This document shows positions 17,657-26,061 of a stretch of DNA of 64,000 nt, one piece after another; within the stretch, counting starts at the first letter, position 1, and each line of letters begins with the position of its first letter. The notes beneath the pieces were generated by a model. That model was not told the DNA's origin. It made no database searches and saw nothing but the letters and a program-made list of their open reading frames with translations. Both the position numbers and the translations under genes were made by a program. Source of the stretch: Ardenticatenaceae bacterium (lineage in GTDB: Bacteria; Chloroflexota; Anaerolineae; Promineifilales; Promineifilaceae); the NCBI GenBank assembly GCA_020634395.1, contig JACKBU010000006.1, positions 152,254 to 216,253 of the forward strand. Reading direction: 5' to 3'.

Positions 17657-18304
17657 CTATGGCTCAATGCCGGCTGATGGATGAACCATGGGCCGGTAAC
17701 CGCCAGCCAGGGCCTGAACAATCGAACGGGGAGTTAGCACGACGACCTGGATGTCAGGAGGGCGCTGCCCTGGCGTCAGGTAGCCAACGGCCGTCCAGGG
17801 GTACAAGCGCTCGCCCCAAACCAGATACGGCGCACCATCCCCGGCCACAAACGTCCCATTGGGCAGTTCCGCTAACGGTGCCGGGTACGTCCGTTTGCGC
17901 CGGTCTTTGATGCGTCGGGCCGGGGTCAGACGCTCCGCGTGCAATACCGCATCGATTTGACCGGCTTTCAGACGGCCGTCCCCCACTAATTCGGAGTTGG
18001 CCGCACGCCAGGCGTTGCGAAAAGATTCAGCCTTTTCGCGCTGACACTCGAAGCACGGCCGGTGGCCCGCCGCCAGGGCTGTGGCTTCATCCAGAAAAAA
18101 CAATTCCGTGTATTTCCCCGGACTCATCACGGCTCTGCGCCGGCCTTTGAACTCCAGAAGGCAGAAAATCCAGGCTTTGTGCTGGTAAGGGCGCACGATT
18201 TGCTGCTGCTCATCGTGCAAGATGCCGCGATTGCCCATCAAGGTGCCTCGGGCGCTGGTGGCTATGATTTCTCCGTAGGGGGTTACGCGATTCTGTTTCG
18301 GCAT
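17657..18304 (-). CDS. Conserved hypothetical protein with CxxC motif
   Basis: A 215-residue soluble protein. It has no helix-turn-helix, membrane segment or signal. The most distinctive part is FFLDEATALAAGHRPCFECQREKAE near 70-95, with a CxxC pair that could bind zinc, preceded by a basic Arg-rich stretch. The C-terminal half has Tyr/Trp-rich loops (APYLVWGERLYPWTAVGY). I recognise the pattern as a widespread hypothetical family but know no function for it. It is convergent with the AraC-type gene, from which it is separated by 39 bp. Confidence 0.7.
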   Translation of the reverse strand: MPKQNRVTPYGEIIATSARGTLMGNRGILHDEQQQIVRPYQHKAWIFCLLEFKGRRRAVMSPGKYTELFFLDEATALAAGHRPCFECQREKAESFRNAWRAANSELVGDGRLKAGQIDAVLHAERLTPARRIKDRRKRTYPAPLAELPNGTFVAGDGAPYLVWGERLYPWTAVGYLTPGQRPPDIQVVVLTPRSIVQALAGGYRPMVHPSAGIEP

Positions 18305-18489
18305 AGTGGCCTTATTTTTACCTGCAGGTCAATCTCTGGCAAGCCCTGTGCGCTAGAGCCAACGATATTCCCCGAACTGGGATAATCAAGGCCGCCACTG
18401 CGGATCATAGGCTGTCGGAAACGGCCGTAATCCTCCGCATCCCATATCCGGTACTTTCCATCAGGCAATCCGTTGGATGACTTTTCCAT
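18283..18489 (-). CDS. Possible small ORF or gene remnant
   Basis: A 68-residue frame starting at ATG 18489 reads NGLPDGKYRIWDAEDYGRF and then GGLDYPSSGN, which looks protein-like, and its end overlaps the start of the gene at 18304 by 22 bp. There is no strong ribosome binding site and no family is recognised. It may be the surviving end of a larger gene. The rest of the 390-bp region up to 18696 shows no other coding signal. Confidence 0.3.
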   Translation of the reverse strand: MEKSSNGLPDGKYRIWDAEDYGRFRQPMIRSGGLDYPSSGNIVGSSAQGLPEIDLQVKIRPLCRNRIA

Positions 18490-18696
18490 TGACTTGCTCT
18501 TGGGCTTCTCGCTATACTGTACCTGAAAATGGGTCGCTTTGTTGGCGTTGTCCCACTCTGGAGAAGGCTGTAGCCCCCACTAACACACCCCTTCTGTGAC
18601 ATAGTTTCACCCCAGGCACCCGGTAAAATACCCCTTATGCGGCGGCTCTACTGATCTTCTAGATCTCACTTTTGCCCTTCTGTGAGGACATCCGTA

Positions 18697-19209
18697 ATGA
18701 CTGGAGAAAAAGTCGAACTGACTCTTTACGCAATAGGCATCGTTGTCAGTGTTTATGCGATTGCCTTCTTCCTACTCAGCATACGTGCCAGTGGAAAATT
18801 GAAACTGCATATCACTTCTCTACAGAAAAAATACTCGATGTACTTGAAAATAATCCTGTTCGTTGTCTGGCTGACGACTGGAATCTTGATCCTAATTGAT
18901 GCGCAAACTCTTCTTGATTTTGTTAAAGGGGCTTTTTGGTTAATCTTAGCTCTAGACATTATTCTTCTGGTCGTTAGCGGCGTAGACATCCGGGAAAAAG
19001 GTATTTTGTATAGGGGCCGCCTTATCCCCTGGGAGCGGATAGAAACTTTCGGATGGGAAAGGCTAGACAGCACAAACAGACTGAAAATAAACATTGGGAA
19101 GCCTTTATGGGGATTTCCCAAAGAAATTGCTTTCGACGTTCCAGCCGACAAAATTGAAAAAACCGACTTGTTACTGAGCCAATATCTGCCTGGGGCTGTG
19201 CTTTTGTAG
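18697..19209 (+). CDS. Membrane protein with PH-like tail (DUF5673-like)
   Basis: A 170-residue protein with three hydrophobic helices at roughly 6-26, 50-68 and 75-96, followed by a soluble tail that starts VDIREKGILYRGRLIPWERIETFGWE. The phrase of a small strand ending in Gly-Ile, then a Trp-Glu-x-Ile turn, is typical of PH-like domains such as DUF5673. I prefer the ATG at 18697, nine bases after GAGG, to the GTG at 18682. The gene is AT-richer than its neighbours and contains no iterated palindrome, which suggests later acquisition. Confidence 0.6.
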   Translation: MTGEKVELTLYAIGIVVSVYAIAFFLLSIRASGKLKLHITSLQKKYSMYLKIILFVVWLTTGILILIDAQTLLDFVKGAFWLILALDIILLVVSGVDIREKGILYRGRLIPWERIETFGWERLDSTNRLKINIGKPLWGFPKEIAFDVPADKIEKTDLLLSQYLPGAVLL

Positions 19210-19402
19210 AAATGTGCCGAACACAAGTTCCCGTTTAAGCGTCCAGGGAAAACGAAGCGCCCCGCCGTATTGCACAGGACGGTCGCTGCCGGAAGCCTGG
19301 CGTTTCTTCGGACCACAATGGGCGCAAACGACCCGAGAACCCTATCCCGCCTGCCGGACACGGCGGCGCAGCGCCGCTTCCTGCTGCGCCGGGACACTCA
19401 AG

Positions 19403-19744
19403 GGTTAACGGCCGTTGCTCACTGCCATCAGCATTCATCACAAAAATATCCCAGTTGCCACGGCGATCGGAGGCAAAAGCAATCTGCGCGCCGTCAGGCG
19501 ACCAGTCGGCGAACTGGTCGTTGGCGGCGTTGGCTGTCAGGCGCAGCAAGCCGGAACCATCGGCGTTGATCGAGTAGATTTCGTAATAGCCATCCCCGTC
19601 ATAATCGGCGTCAAAGAGGAGCTGACGGCCGTCTGGCGACCATGCCGGGTGATCCTCGGCGGCTTCGGTGTTTGTCAGGTGGCGTGAATTGGCGCCGTCG
19701 ACGGCCGTTTCCCTCATCCACTCAGCCCTGATTGCAGCGGTCAT
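19403..19744 (-). pseudogene. TolB/PD40 beta-propeller fragment
   Basis: The minus strand carries about two and a half PD40 repeats: HPAWSPDGRQLLFDAD, then YYEIYSINADGSGLLRLT, then FADWSPDGAQIAFASDR and WDIFVMNADGSEQRPLT. A functional propeller needs six or seven blades plus an export signal, neither of which is present. The reading frame continues to 19235, but the sequence after 19403 no longer resembles a propeller. It is best seen as the remnant of an exported TolB-like protein. Confidence 0.7.
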
Positions 19745-19753
19745 ACTCCCCAA

Positions 19754-20046
19754 ATAATGAGATTCGGCGCATCCAGGGCACGAGATCGCGTAAGAAATCT
19801 ACGGATGTACCGGGCTGAACAGCCTGGATTCGGACCGTCGACTGGTGGTAGGACAGCCAGCGACATCTGTCCCATTCAGCGACCACATGTGACTACGGCT
19901 GAGATCTGGACCTGATTGACCTGCCATAATCGTAGATACAGGCACTGCTGCCAGATATAATACCCGCTATCTTTTCCGTTTACGCCGCCTTTGCATATAG
20001 ATGCGCAATTTGCATTATCGGCGGCAACGGCCGATTGGAAGGCACT
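19754..20046. other. Spacer of about 290 bp
   Basis: No gene is supported. A TATAAT box at 19956-19961 lies 85 bp before the flavin-binding-type gene at 20047, but the corresponding -35 region is weak, so it is only a possible promoter. The stretch to its left contains no recognised structure. Confidence 0.4.
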
Positions 20047-20442
20047 ATGTATGATGATCAACTCCATACCCTGTTAAGGCAGCCGATAATTGCCCGCTTC
20101 ACCACGATTCGCCCGGATGGCTACCCCCACACCGTACCAGTCTGGTTTATGCTGGATGGCGATGACCTGCTGCTGTTTACGCTGCGCGATGCCCGTAAAG
20201 TCAAGAATGCCCTGGCCCATCCCAAAGGCTGCTTTTCGCTGGGCGGAGATCCGGCAGGCAGCCCTGGCTATCTGATCGATGGCGACCTGGTGGTGGAAGA
20301 TGACCCTGAGCATCTCATGGCCGCGCGCATCACCAATCATTATGAGTCCCCGGAAAAAGCAGCGGAAGATCTGGCTGCCTGGCAGGATGAAAACTTTGTG
20401 GTGCTGCGGCTCAAGCCGAGGCGTGTGGTGCAGGTATCGTAG
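20047..20442 (+). CDS. Pyridoxamine 5'-phosphate oxidase-like (PPOX) protein
   Basis: A 131-residue protein with the split-barrel FMN-binding fold. It shows the opening FTTIRPDGYPHTVPVWF, the strand DDLLLFTLRDARKVKNALAHP, and a final beta segment FVVLRLKPRRV. Members of this class bind FMN or F420 and act as oxidases or reductases. The substrate cannot be told from sequence; many actinobacterial and chloroflexal relatives use F420. I chose the ATG at 20047, preceded by GGAAGG, over a TTG at 20035. It stands alone between two regions of gene fragments. Confidence 0.82.
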   Translation: MYDDQLHTLLRQPIIARFTTIRPDGYPHTVPVWFMLDGDDLLLFTLRDARKVKNALAHPKGCFSLGGDPAGSPGYLIDGDLVVEDDPEHLMAARITNHYESPEKAAEDLAAWQDENFVVLRLKPRRVVQVS

Positions 20443-20461
20443 TTTGGGAATCGTTCCGACC

Positions 20462-20644
20462 TTACGACTCTGGATCAAGCCCGAATACGCGAAGCTCCTG
20501 ATCACAGCGACACGCTTTCGCGAACCGTGCGGCCCAGGCGATGGCTTCCTTGCGTGAAGGCAGCTCAAGTACAGTGAATCCGCCATTGAGCGGAGGCGCC
20601 CACGGGTAGCCTCCCTTTGCGAAGGTGAGGGTTGATATGCCCAT
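20462..20644 (-). pseudogene. YCII-domain protein, C-terminal fragment
   Basis: The 60-residue frame ends like YCII (DGPF-type) proteins: GGFTVLELPSRKEAIAWAARF, then a short acidic/basic tail with ELRVFGLDPES. The N-terminal half with the His-Asp pair and the DGPF segment is not present upstream in any frame, so the gene is truncated. YCII and RibD-type reductase genes often accompany sigma factor genes, and a RibD-type gene follows at 20796. The space from 20645 to 20795 shows only degraded coding sequence. Confidence 0.6.
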
Positions 20645-20795
20645 ATGTTCAAAGATTCGCGGTTCCTCCCCAAAGATAAAGCAGTCTGCTCGCTAGAAGC
20701 ATTTTGCAGATATGCGCTGGATGGTTTCCGTCTGTTTGTGCACCATTTGCTCCTTTTGGGATTTAAGATACCTGGGCGGCGGCCTCGGATATCCG

Positions 20796-21416
20796 TCAGG
20801 AACCTGGATGGGTGCCAGGCGGACCGGCAAGCACTCTGGGGACGTACTCTAGCAGCTGAATACGGCCGTCGAACGTCCGGCTGGCAACCATGTCCAGGGC
20901 AACATCGGGATAACCGTCGTAGATCCGGTCGGAGCCGGTGCTGCCGGTGATTACGGGGAAGACGACCACCCGGAAACGATCCACGAGGCCGGCCGTTAGC
21001 AGAGACCGGCACAATGCAAGGCTGCCGATGGTGCGCATCGAGCTGCTGCCTTCCCGCTTCATCTTTCTCACAGCCTCAACCGCATCCCCGTTGATTAGCC
21101 GGGTATTGGGCCACGGCAATGGAGGCTGCAGCGTCGAGGAGAACACTACCTTGAACGCTTTAGCAAGCTCGGAAAAGGTCGCTTCTTCGTCGGTGGAAGA
21201 CTCGGCCGTTTCTGAGGTTGCGGACGCGGCGGCGAATCCGGACATCAGACGGTACGTGTTCGCTCCCATCAAAATCGTATAGTCGCGTTCGGGCGCCTGA
21301 TCGAGCCAGGCGAGATACTCAGGACCCTGAAGCCCCCACCAGCCGGGCCAGCCTTCTGCAGCGCCGTAGCCGTCGAGTGACGTAATAAAATCTACTAACA
21401 GTTCCTGCTTTGCCAT
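20796..21416 (-). CDS. Dihydrofolate reductase-fold (RibD C-terminal) protein
   Basis: A 206-residue protein with the DHFR/RibD_C Rossmann fold. It begins ELLVDFITSLDGYGA and has the nucleotide-binding region YTILMGANTYRLM near 48-60 and GSLALCRSLLTAGLVDRF near 130-147. Such single-domain proteins are NADPH-dependent reductases of unknown substrate, separate from true folate or riboflavin biosynthesis. AAAGGAG stands nine bases before the ATG at 21416. An Ala/Ser/Glu/Thr-rich insert at about 63-80 is unusual for the family and includes a part resembling an iterated palindrome. Confidence 0.82.
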   Translation of the reverse strand: MAKQELLVDFITSLDGYGAAEGWPGWWGLQGPEYLAWLDQAPERDYTILMGANTYRLMSGFAAASATSETAESSTDEEATFSELAKAFKVVFSSTLQPPLPWPNTRLINGDAVEAVRKMKREGSSSMRTIGSLALCRSLLTAGLVDRFRVVVFPVITGSTGSDRIYDGYPDVALDMVASRTFDGRIQLLEYVPRVLAGPPGTHPGS

Positions 21417-21841
21417 CTTAACTGCTCCTTTTATTACTTACTTAGCCTGTTTCTGTTTCAACGTCTCTGGCAGTCTTGAGTATCTTTTGGAAACGGCCGT
21501 AAACATCCGCTAAGTTCGAGTAATTTCCTTACTCATCGCTACTAACTGCTATATGTAAGTGATCATATCGCTTCCTCCTTTAGTCCGCCAAAAACAGGCC
21601 GCATCCCACCCCCTCCTGGCGTCCCGGTCAGTAGCAGTCGCTTGTCTCAACCCGCCGCTGTGGGCCTGCGCGGCTGCGGTTCCATCGGCAAAATACACCC
21701 GCGCCACACATCCTCGTTCCTTTGTTCCCGAACAGGGTGCACGCTTTTGCGTAAGCGAATAACACCCGAATAACACCTTCGTGGGATGACGTTCACCCCC
21801 TGCCGGGTCTATGCTTACCGTATCAATCTAAAGGAGTTTCC
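21417..21841. other. Intergenic region of 425 bp
   Basis: No gene can be supported. One minus-strand spot has AAAGGAGG seven bases before an ATG near 21570, but it opens only five codons before a stop, so it may be a decapitated gene start. The right end holds AAAGGAG at about 21832, the ribosome binding site for the frame at 21842. Confidence 0.45.
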
Positions 21842-22183
21842 ATGAGCAAAAGCTCACCAACAGTGATGAAAATTGGCAATGAATTGCCGCTAATGGGCAC
21901 GAGGGGGAAACGGCCGTTTCCCGTTCACTGTTACCTGTTCGCTGTTGATGGTGGGAGAAACGCCCGCACAGTGTCATGCACCACCCGCACAGTGCCGTGC
22001 ACCGCCCGCACAGTGCCATGCACCGCCCGCACAATGCCATGCACCGCCTGCACAGCGCCATGCACCGCCCGCGCAATGCCATGCACCGCCCGCACAATGC
22101 CGTGCACCGCCCGCACAGTGCCGTGCACCGCCCGCACAACCCTCGTCCCCACGGGGACGGCCGTTGCCGACGTGGGAACGTGA
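21842..22183 (+). CDS. Frame through minisatellite, dubious protein
   Basis: A frame of 113 codons starts at ATG 21842, with AAAGGAG five bases upstream. The first 35 residues look ordinary. The rest is an imperfect heptapeptide repeat of TARTVPC type encoded by the minisatellite at 21975-22138. Because the repeat unit is 21 bp and lacks stop triplets, all six frames are open across it, so openness says nothing about coding. The good ribosome binding site is the only support for this frame. If made, the product would be a Cys/Arg-rich repetitive peptide of about 12 kDa. Confidence 0.3.
   Translation: MSKSSPTVMKIGNELPLMGTRGKRPFPVHCYLFAVDGGRNARTVSCTTRTVPCTARTVPCTARTMPCTACTAPCTARAMPCTARTMPCTARTVPCTARTTLVPTGTAVADVGT
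21975..22138. repeat. 21-bp minisatellite, about eight copies
   Basis: A tandem array of a 21-bp unit (starting ATGCACCGCCCGCACA, followed by RTGCC) occurs about eight times, with single-base variants. The unit is a multiple of three and has no stop codon in any frame, so all six frames are open. Just before it, at about 21922-21951, are units of seven bases (TTCACTG, TTACCTG, TTCGCTG). The variants among units suggest an old, partly diverged array rather than an assembly artefact. Three iterated palindromes flank it. Confidence 0.9.
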
Positions 22184-22371
22184 TGGCAAGAGCGAGCGGG
22201 TGGATGCCGGCGTGGAAGGGGGAAACGGCCGTTTGTTTGCTCTGCTGGCCGTCATTACCGAGCCGATCTGCGTTGTGGTGGCGTGAGGGCTGCGCCTGAC
22301 ACCGCCGGTGCGACGGGCGCTGTAGAAGCCACTCCTTATATAGCGGCACGCAGCCGAGATGGCAGCCTATT

Positions 22372-22623
22372 ATGAGCACAGGCAAACCTACGCTTACCCT
22401 CCATCGGCCGGTGCTGTACCAAATTATGGTACCCGGCATGCTGGATGAAAACTGGTCCGATTGGGCCACAGGACTGTCCATCACAACCACAAACGAGAGG
22501 GACAGCCAGCCGGTGACGGTGCTGACCGGCGAGATGGACCAGGCGGCGCTGCACGGGCTGCTGCGTCGTTTGTACGGGTTGGGTTTACCGCTGCTGGCCG
22601 TGCGCTGCGTGGCGTCCAATTGA
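22372..22623 (+). CDS. Small conserved protein of Chloroflexota type
   Basis: An 83-residue protein with LYQIMVPGMLDENWSDWATGL and VLTGEMDQAALHGLLRRLYGLGLPLLAV. This pattern, in which a ligand-like strand starting Tyr-x-Ile is followed by Trp-x-x-Trp, and a C-terminal DQAALHGLL helix precedes LPLLSV, is one I associate with small uncharacterised proteins seen repeatedly in Chloroflexota. No function is known to me. It sits 10 bp before the first beta-lactamase-fold lipoprotein, and may be cotranscribed with it. Confidence 0.65.
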   Translation: MSTGKPTLTLHRPVLYQIMVPGMLDENWSDWATGLSITTTNERDSQPVTVLTGEMDQAALHGLLRRLYGLGLPLLAVRCVASN

Positions 22624-22633
22624 GGAAAAGACC

Positions 22634-23749
22634 ATGAATATAAAGTTTTCTGTTTGTTTGTTTACACTTGGCTTCCTGCTGCTGCTCGGCTGCGGCGGTC
22701 CGTCGGCGGCGGAGATAGCGGCCGTGGATTACACGCCCCGGGCTGACGGCGAATGGCCCACGTCGACACCCGAAGCCGAAGGGCTGGACCCGGCGCTGGT
22801 GGCAGAGCTGTATGCCAATGCCGCCCAAATGGAAAATATGTACAGCCTGCTGCTGTTCAAAAACGGCCGTTTGGTGGCTGAGGATTACTTCAACGGCGGC
22901 TCTCCGACCCAGCAGGTCAACATCCATTCCGTCACCAAAAGCATCAACTCCGCGCTGGTGGGGTTGGCGCTGAAAGAGGGTTGTTTAACCAGCCTGGACC
23001 AAAAAATGATGGAATTCTTCCCGGAGTTTGACAATCGCCTCCGCGACCCGCGCAAGCGGGAGATAACTATCCAGCAGATGCTGCAAATGCGCGCCGGCTA
23101 TCCCTGGGAAGAGGCCACGGCCGAGGGAACAGAGCTGTTGTTCACTGGCTTCCACACGGCCGACCTCGTAAACGTGCCCCTCGCTCGTGACCCAGGCAGC
23201 GGCGCTGCGTACAGCAATTTAACCGCCCATCTGCTGGGCTTAATTGTGGCGCGGGCTTGCGACACGGATCTGAAATCGTTTGCCGACGAACACCTGTTTG
23301 GCCCGCTGGGGATAGAAGAAGGATTCTGGCAGACAGACTGGGATGGCGACTATCTGGGCTACTCCGATATCAATTTGACAGCCTACGATCTAGCCAAATT
23401 TGGCTTGCTGTACCTCAACGATGGTGAATACAACGGCCAGCAAATTGTCCCAGCCGACTGGGTGCATGACTCGCTACAAATGTACTCGGAAGATGTGTGG
23501 ACGATCCGCGTCGGCCGTAATTGGGACGACAACGCTTATGGCTACCAGTGGTGGTCTATCCGCGCCGGCGACTACCGCTACAACCTGGCCTGGGGGCACG
23601 GCGGGCAGCAAATTGTGCTGCTGGATGACCTGGACATGATGCTCGTGGTCACGGTGGACCCGCTGCACCTGCAGCACGGCGACGAGCCGTGGCGGCTGGA
23701 AAAGGCGAGCTTGAATCTGGTGGCTGACTTTGTGGCCTCATTGCCGTAG
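22634..23749 (+). CDS. Serine hydrolase lipoprotein, beta-lactamase (class C) fold
   Basis: A 371-residue exported lipoprotein. The signal has lipobox LLLLGC with Cys20. The beta-lactamase/transpeptidase-like domain shows the catalytic tetrad Ser99-Val-Thr-Lys102, the YSN motif near 195 (AAYSNLTAH) and HGG near 326 in WGHGGQQIVLLDDLD. These three motifs define class C/DD-peptidase-fold hydrolases, which may act on peptides, esters or lactams; the substrate is open. The next gene is a close paralogue. An iterated palindrome encodes KNGRL at residue 76-80, and the paralogue has the same palindrome at the same site. Confidence 0.88.
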   Translation: MNIKFSVCLFTLGFLLLLGCGGPSAAEIAAVDYTPRADGEWPTSTPEAEGLDPALVAELYANAAQMENMYSLLLFKNGRLVAEDYFNGGSPTQQVNIHSVTKSINSALVGLALKEGCLTSLDQKMMEFFPEFDNRLRDPRKREITIQQMLQMRAGYPWEEATAEGTELLFTGFHTADLVNVPLARDPGSGAAYSNLTAHLLGLIVARACDTDLKSFADEHLFGPLGIEEGFWQTDWDGDYLGYSDINLTAYDLAKFGLLYLNDGEYNGQQIVPADWVHDSLQMYSEDVWTIRVGRNWDDNAYGYQWWSIRAGDYRYNLAWGHGGQQIVLLDDLDMMLVVTVDPLHLQHGDEPWRLEKASLNLVADFVASLP

Positions 23750-23766
23750 TCATGGAAGGTGATCAC

Positions 23767-24932
23767 ATGAAGAAAGTTGTTGGAAAACTGGGACTCGAAC
23801 GGCCGTTGACCAATAAGCTAAACAGGCTCATCCGTATCGCCATCATCATCCTGGTGATATGGGTGACAGGTGGATGCGGCGGTCCATCGCCTGAAGAATT
23901 GGAAACCGTGGAGTATGCACCCCTGTCCAGGAATGATTGGGACGTGTCAACACCTGAGGCGGAAGGTTTGGATCCACTGTTGGTCGCTAACCTGTATTAC
24001 GATGCGAGTGAATTAGAGAAGATTTACAGCGTGCTGGTGGTTAAAAACGGCCGTTTGATTGCCGAAGACTATTTCAATGAAGGGTCAGTGGCGCAGAAGG
24101 CCTTGGTGCAATCGGCGACCAAGAGTGTGACTTCAGCCCTGGTGGGAATTGCCCTCGATCAAGGTTGTCTGTCTAGCATAGACCAGAAGATGTTCGCTTA
24201 CTTTCCTGAATATGCCGACCGGGTCTCGGATTCACGCAAGCATGAAATTACCATCCAAGACATGCTGCAAATGCGGGCTGGTTTTCCCCCGGAAGAAAGC
24301 GATCAAACATTGTGGGAAGCAGTTTGGTCCGGCAATTATGACCATCTCGTTGTTGATTTTCCCCTCACGCATGATCCCGGAACAGCGTTCCAGTATAGCA
24401 ATCTGACCGCTCACTGGTTGGGAATTATTGTAGCCCGGGCGTGCGCTACCGATCTCGAATCATGGGGCCGGGATTACCTGTTCCAGCCGCTTGGCGCAGA
24501 GGTGGGCAGATGGAGAAAGGATCTTGACGGCTATAACTGGGGCGCCGGAGAGCTGCATTTAACGGCCCGTGATGCGGCCAAGTTCGGCTTGCTTTATCTT
24601 CAGGATGGTGAATTTGCAGGAAACCAGATCATCTCCGCAAAGTGGGTGCATGATTCGTTGCAGACCTATGCGGAAAATGCTTATGAGAATATCAGCGGGT
24701 TCAAGGACATTGGCTATGGCTACCAATGGTGGTCCGCCACGGTGGGGATCATCCGGTTAACTTTGCCTGGGGGCATGGCGGCCAGCTGATTGTGTTGGTC
24801 GATGACCTGGACATGGTGGTGGTGGTGACTTCGGATCCATTCTACGAGGTGTATGGATCGGAATCCTGGAAACATGAAAAGGCGAATTTCGAGCTGGTGG
24901 CGGATTTTATTGCCTCGTTACCGGAGGGGTGA
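23767..24932 (+). pseudogene. Frameshifted paralogue of the serine hydrolase lipoprotein
   Basis: A second lipoprotein of the same family: lipobox with Cys37 (VTGGC), SATKS for Ser-x-x-Lys, and YSN in FQYSNLTAH. Around 24744-24747 one G appears to be missing from a run of four. In the current frame the protein ends with GGMAAS at 24789. One added G would restore WGHGGQLIVLVDDLDMVVVV and a normal end at 24932, in line with the first copy. The HGG motif lies beyond the shift, so the short product should be inactive. This is either a recent pseudogene or a homopolymer sequencing error. GGTGATCAC lies before the ATG at 23767. Confidence 0.85.
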
Positions 24933-24964
24933 TAACGGTGACGAGCGGGTACTAGGAGCTGAAA

Positions 24965-25936
24965 ATGAAAGCGATTGTGCACACGAAATACGGGCCGCCG
25001 GAAGTTCTGGCGTTGAGAGACGTAGAAAACCCGAGACTTAGTGAAAATGAAGTCCTCGTCAAGATTCACGCTGCATCCATCAATTTTGGTGACAAGGCTC
25101 TTGTGAAAGGGGAGCCGTTCCTGGTTCGCCTGATGGGGTATGGGCTGCTCAAACCCAAACACGCGATACCCGGAGGCGATATGGCCGGGCGGGTTGAGGC
25201 GGTGGGCAGAAACGTAAAGCAGTTTCAGCCAGGTGATGAGGTTTTTGCGGACATCGGTGGCTGTGGTTTTGGCGCTTTTGCCGAGTATGTGGCTGTTCCG
25301 GAAGATGTATTGGTATTAAAACCGGCCAACGTGACGTTTGAGGAAGCAGCGTCCGTTCCCCAAGCCGCCGTCGTCGCTTTACAAGGTCTGCGGGACAAAG
25401 GACAGATTCAGCCCGGGCAAAAGGTGCTGATCAATGGCGCGTCAGGTGGGGTGGGCACCTTTGCGGTGCAGATTGCCAGGGCGGTGGGGGCGGAGGTAAC
25501 GGCCGTATGCAGCACTAAAAATCTCGACCTGGGCAGTTCCATCGGAGCCGACCACGTCATCGACTACACCGAGGAAGATTTCACCAAAGGCACACAGAGC
25601 TACGACCTGATTTTCGACATCGTCGCCAATCGCTCGGTTTCCGATTACATGCAGGTCTTGACGCCGCAAGGCAACTACGTCGCCTGTGCTTTTAACGCGA
25701 CTTCGCTGTTTCTGGGTCCGTTCATTTCCAAAAAGGGCGGCAAAAAAGCCAGTTCACTCGTTCACAAACCAAACCGAAAAGACCTGGTTTTTATGAAGGC
25801 ACTGCTTGAGTCTGGTCAGGTTGTCGCCGTTATCGATAGGTGTTTCCCGTTAAGTGAGGTTGCTGAAGGGATGCGGTGGTTGGAAAACGGCCGTCACCAC
25901 GGAAAAGTTGTTATAACGATGCAGAAGAAATCTTAG
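24965..25936 (+). CDS. Zinc-independent MDR oxidoreductase (quinone reductase-like)
   Basis: A 323-residue medium-chain dehydrogenase/reductase. The N-terminal GroES-like domain starts MKAIVHTKYGPPEVLALRDV, and the nucleotide-binding part has the ASGGVGTFAVQIARAVGA motif near 160. There is no catalytic zinc Cys-His-Glu set nor structural four-cysteine loop, as expected for NAD(P)H:quinone oxidoreductase-type enzymes. The gene is 32 bp after the frameshifted lipoprotein gene and ends just before an inverted repeat. It is followed by two membrane protein genes and a second MDR gene; whether these share a pathway is unclear. Confidence 0.9.
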   Translation: MKAIVHTKYGPPEVLALRDVENPRLSENEVLVKIHAASINFGDKALVKGEPFLVRLMGYGLLKPKHAIPGGDMAGRVEAVGRNVKQFQPGDEVFADIGGCGFGAFAEYVAVPEDVLVLKPANVTFEEAASVPQAAVVALQGLRDKGQIQPGQKVLINGASGGVGTFAVQIARAVGAEVTAVCSTKNLDLGSSIGADHVIDYTEEDFTKGTQSYDLIFDIVANRSVSDYMQVLTPQGNYVACAFNATSLFLGPFISKKGGKKASSLVHKPNRKDLVFMKALLESGQVVAVIDRCFPLSEVAEGMRWLENGRHHGKVVITMQKKS

Positions 25937-25951
25937 TAAGAACTGAAGTAA

Positions 25952-25986
25952 TTCCTACTAGGATTTCGATCAATTCCTAGTAGGAA
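25952..25986. promoter_or_regulatory. Inverted repeat of two CCTA-N-TAGG palindromes
   Basis: Arms TTCCTACTAGGA (25952-25963) and TCCTAGTAGGAA (25975-25986) are perfect inverse complements around an 11-nt spacer. Each arm contains its own 9-bp palindrome, CCTA-N-TAGG. Centre-to-centre spacing is 23 bp, about two helical turns, as for paired operator sites. No T-run follows, which speaks against a simple terminator. It lies 76 bp before the DUF6326-type gene, a good place for a repressor or activator site. Confidence 0.5.
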
Positions 25987-26061
25987 CTTTGGGCGAAGCA
26001 TTGTTTACGTTGCGGGGTCTATAGCCATCTTGTCCCATACATTCGTAGGAGTGATTGAATT

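Noticed and set aside
20074..21012. Minus-strand frame of 312 codons
   Set aside because: It crosses the PPOX gene and the YCII and DHFR-fold regions in the wrong frame, and reads as low-information Arg/Ser sequence.
21828..22619. Several frames on both strands through the minisatellite, up to 263 codons
   Set aside because: The 21-bp unit has no stops in any frame, so openness is automatic; only the frame at 21842 has a ribosome binding site.
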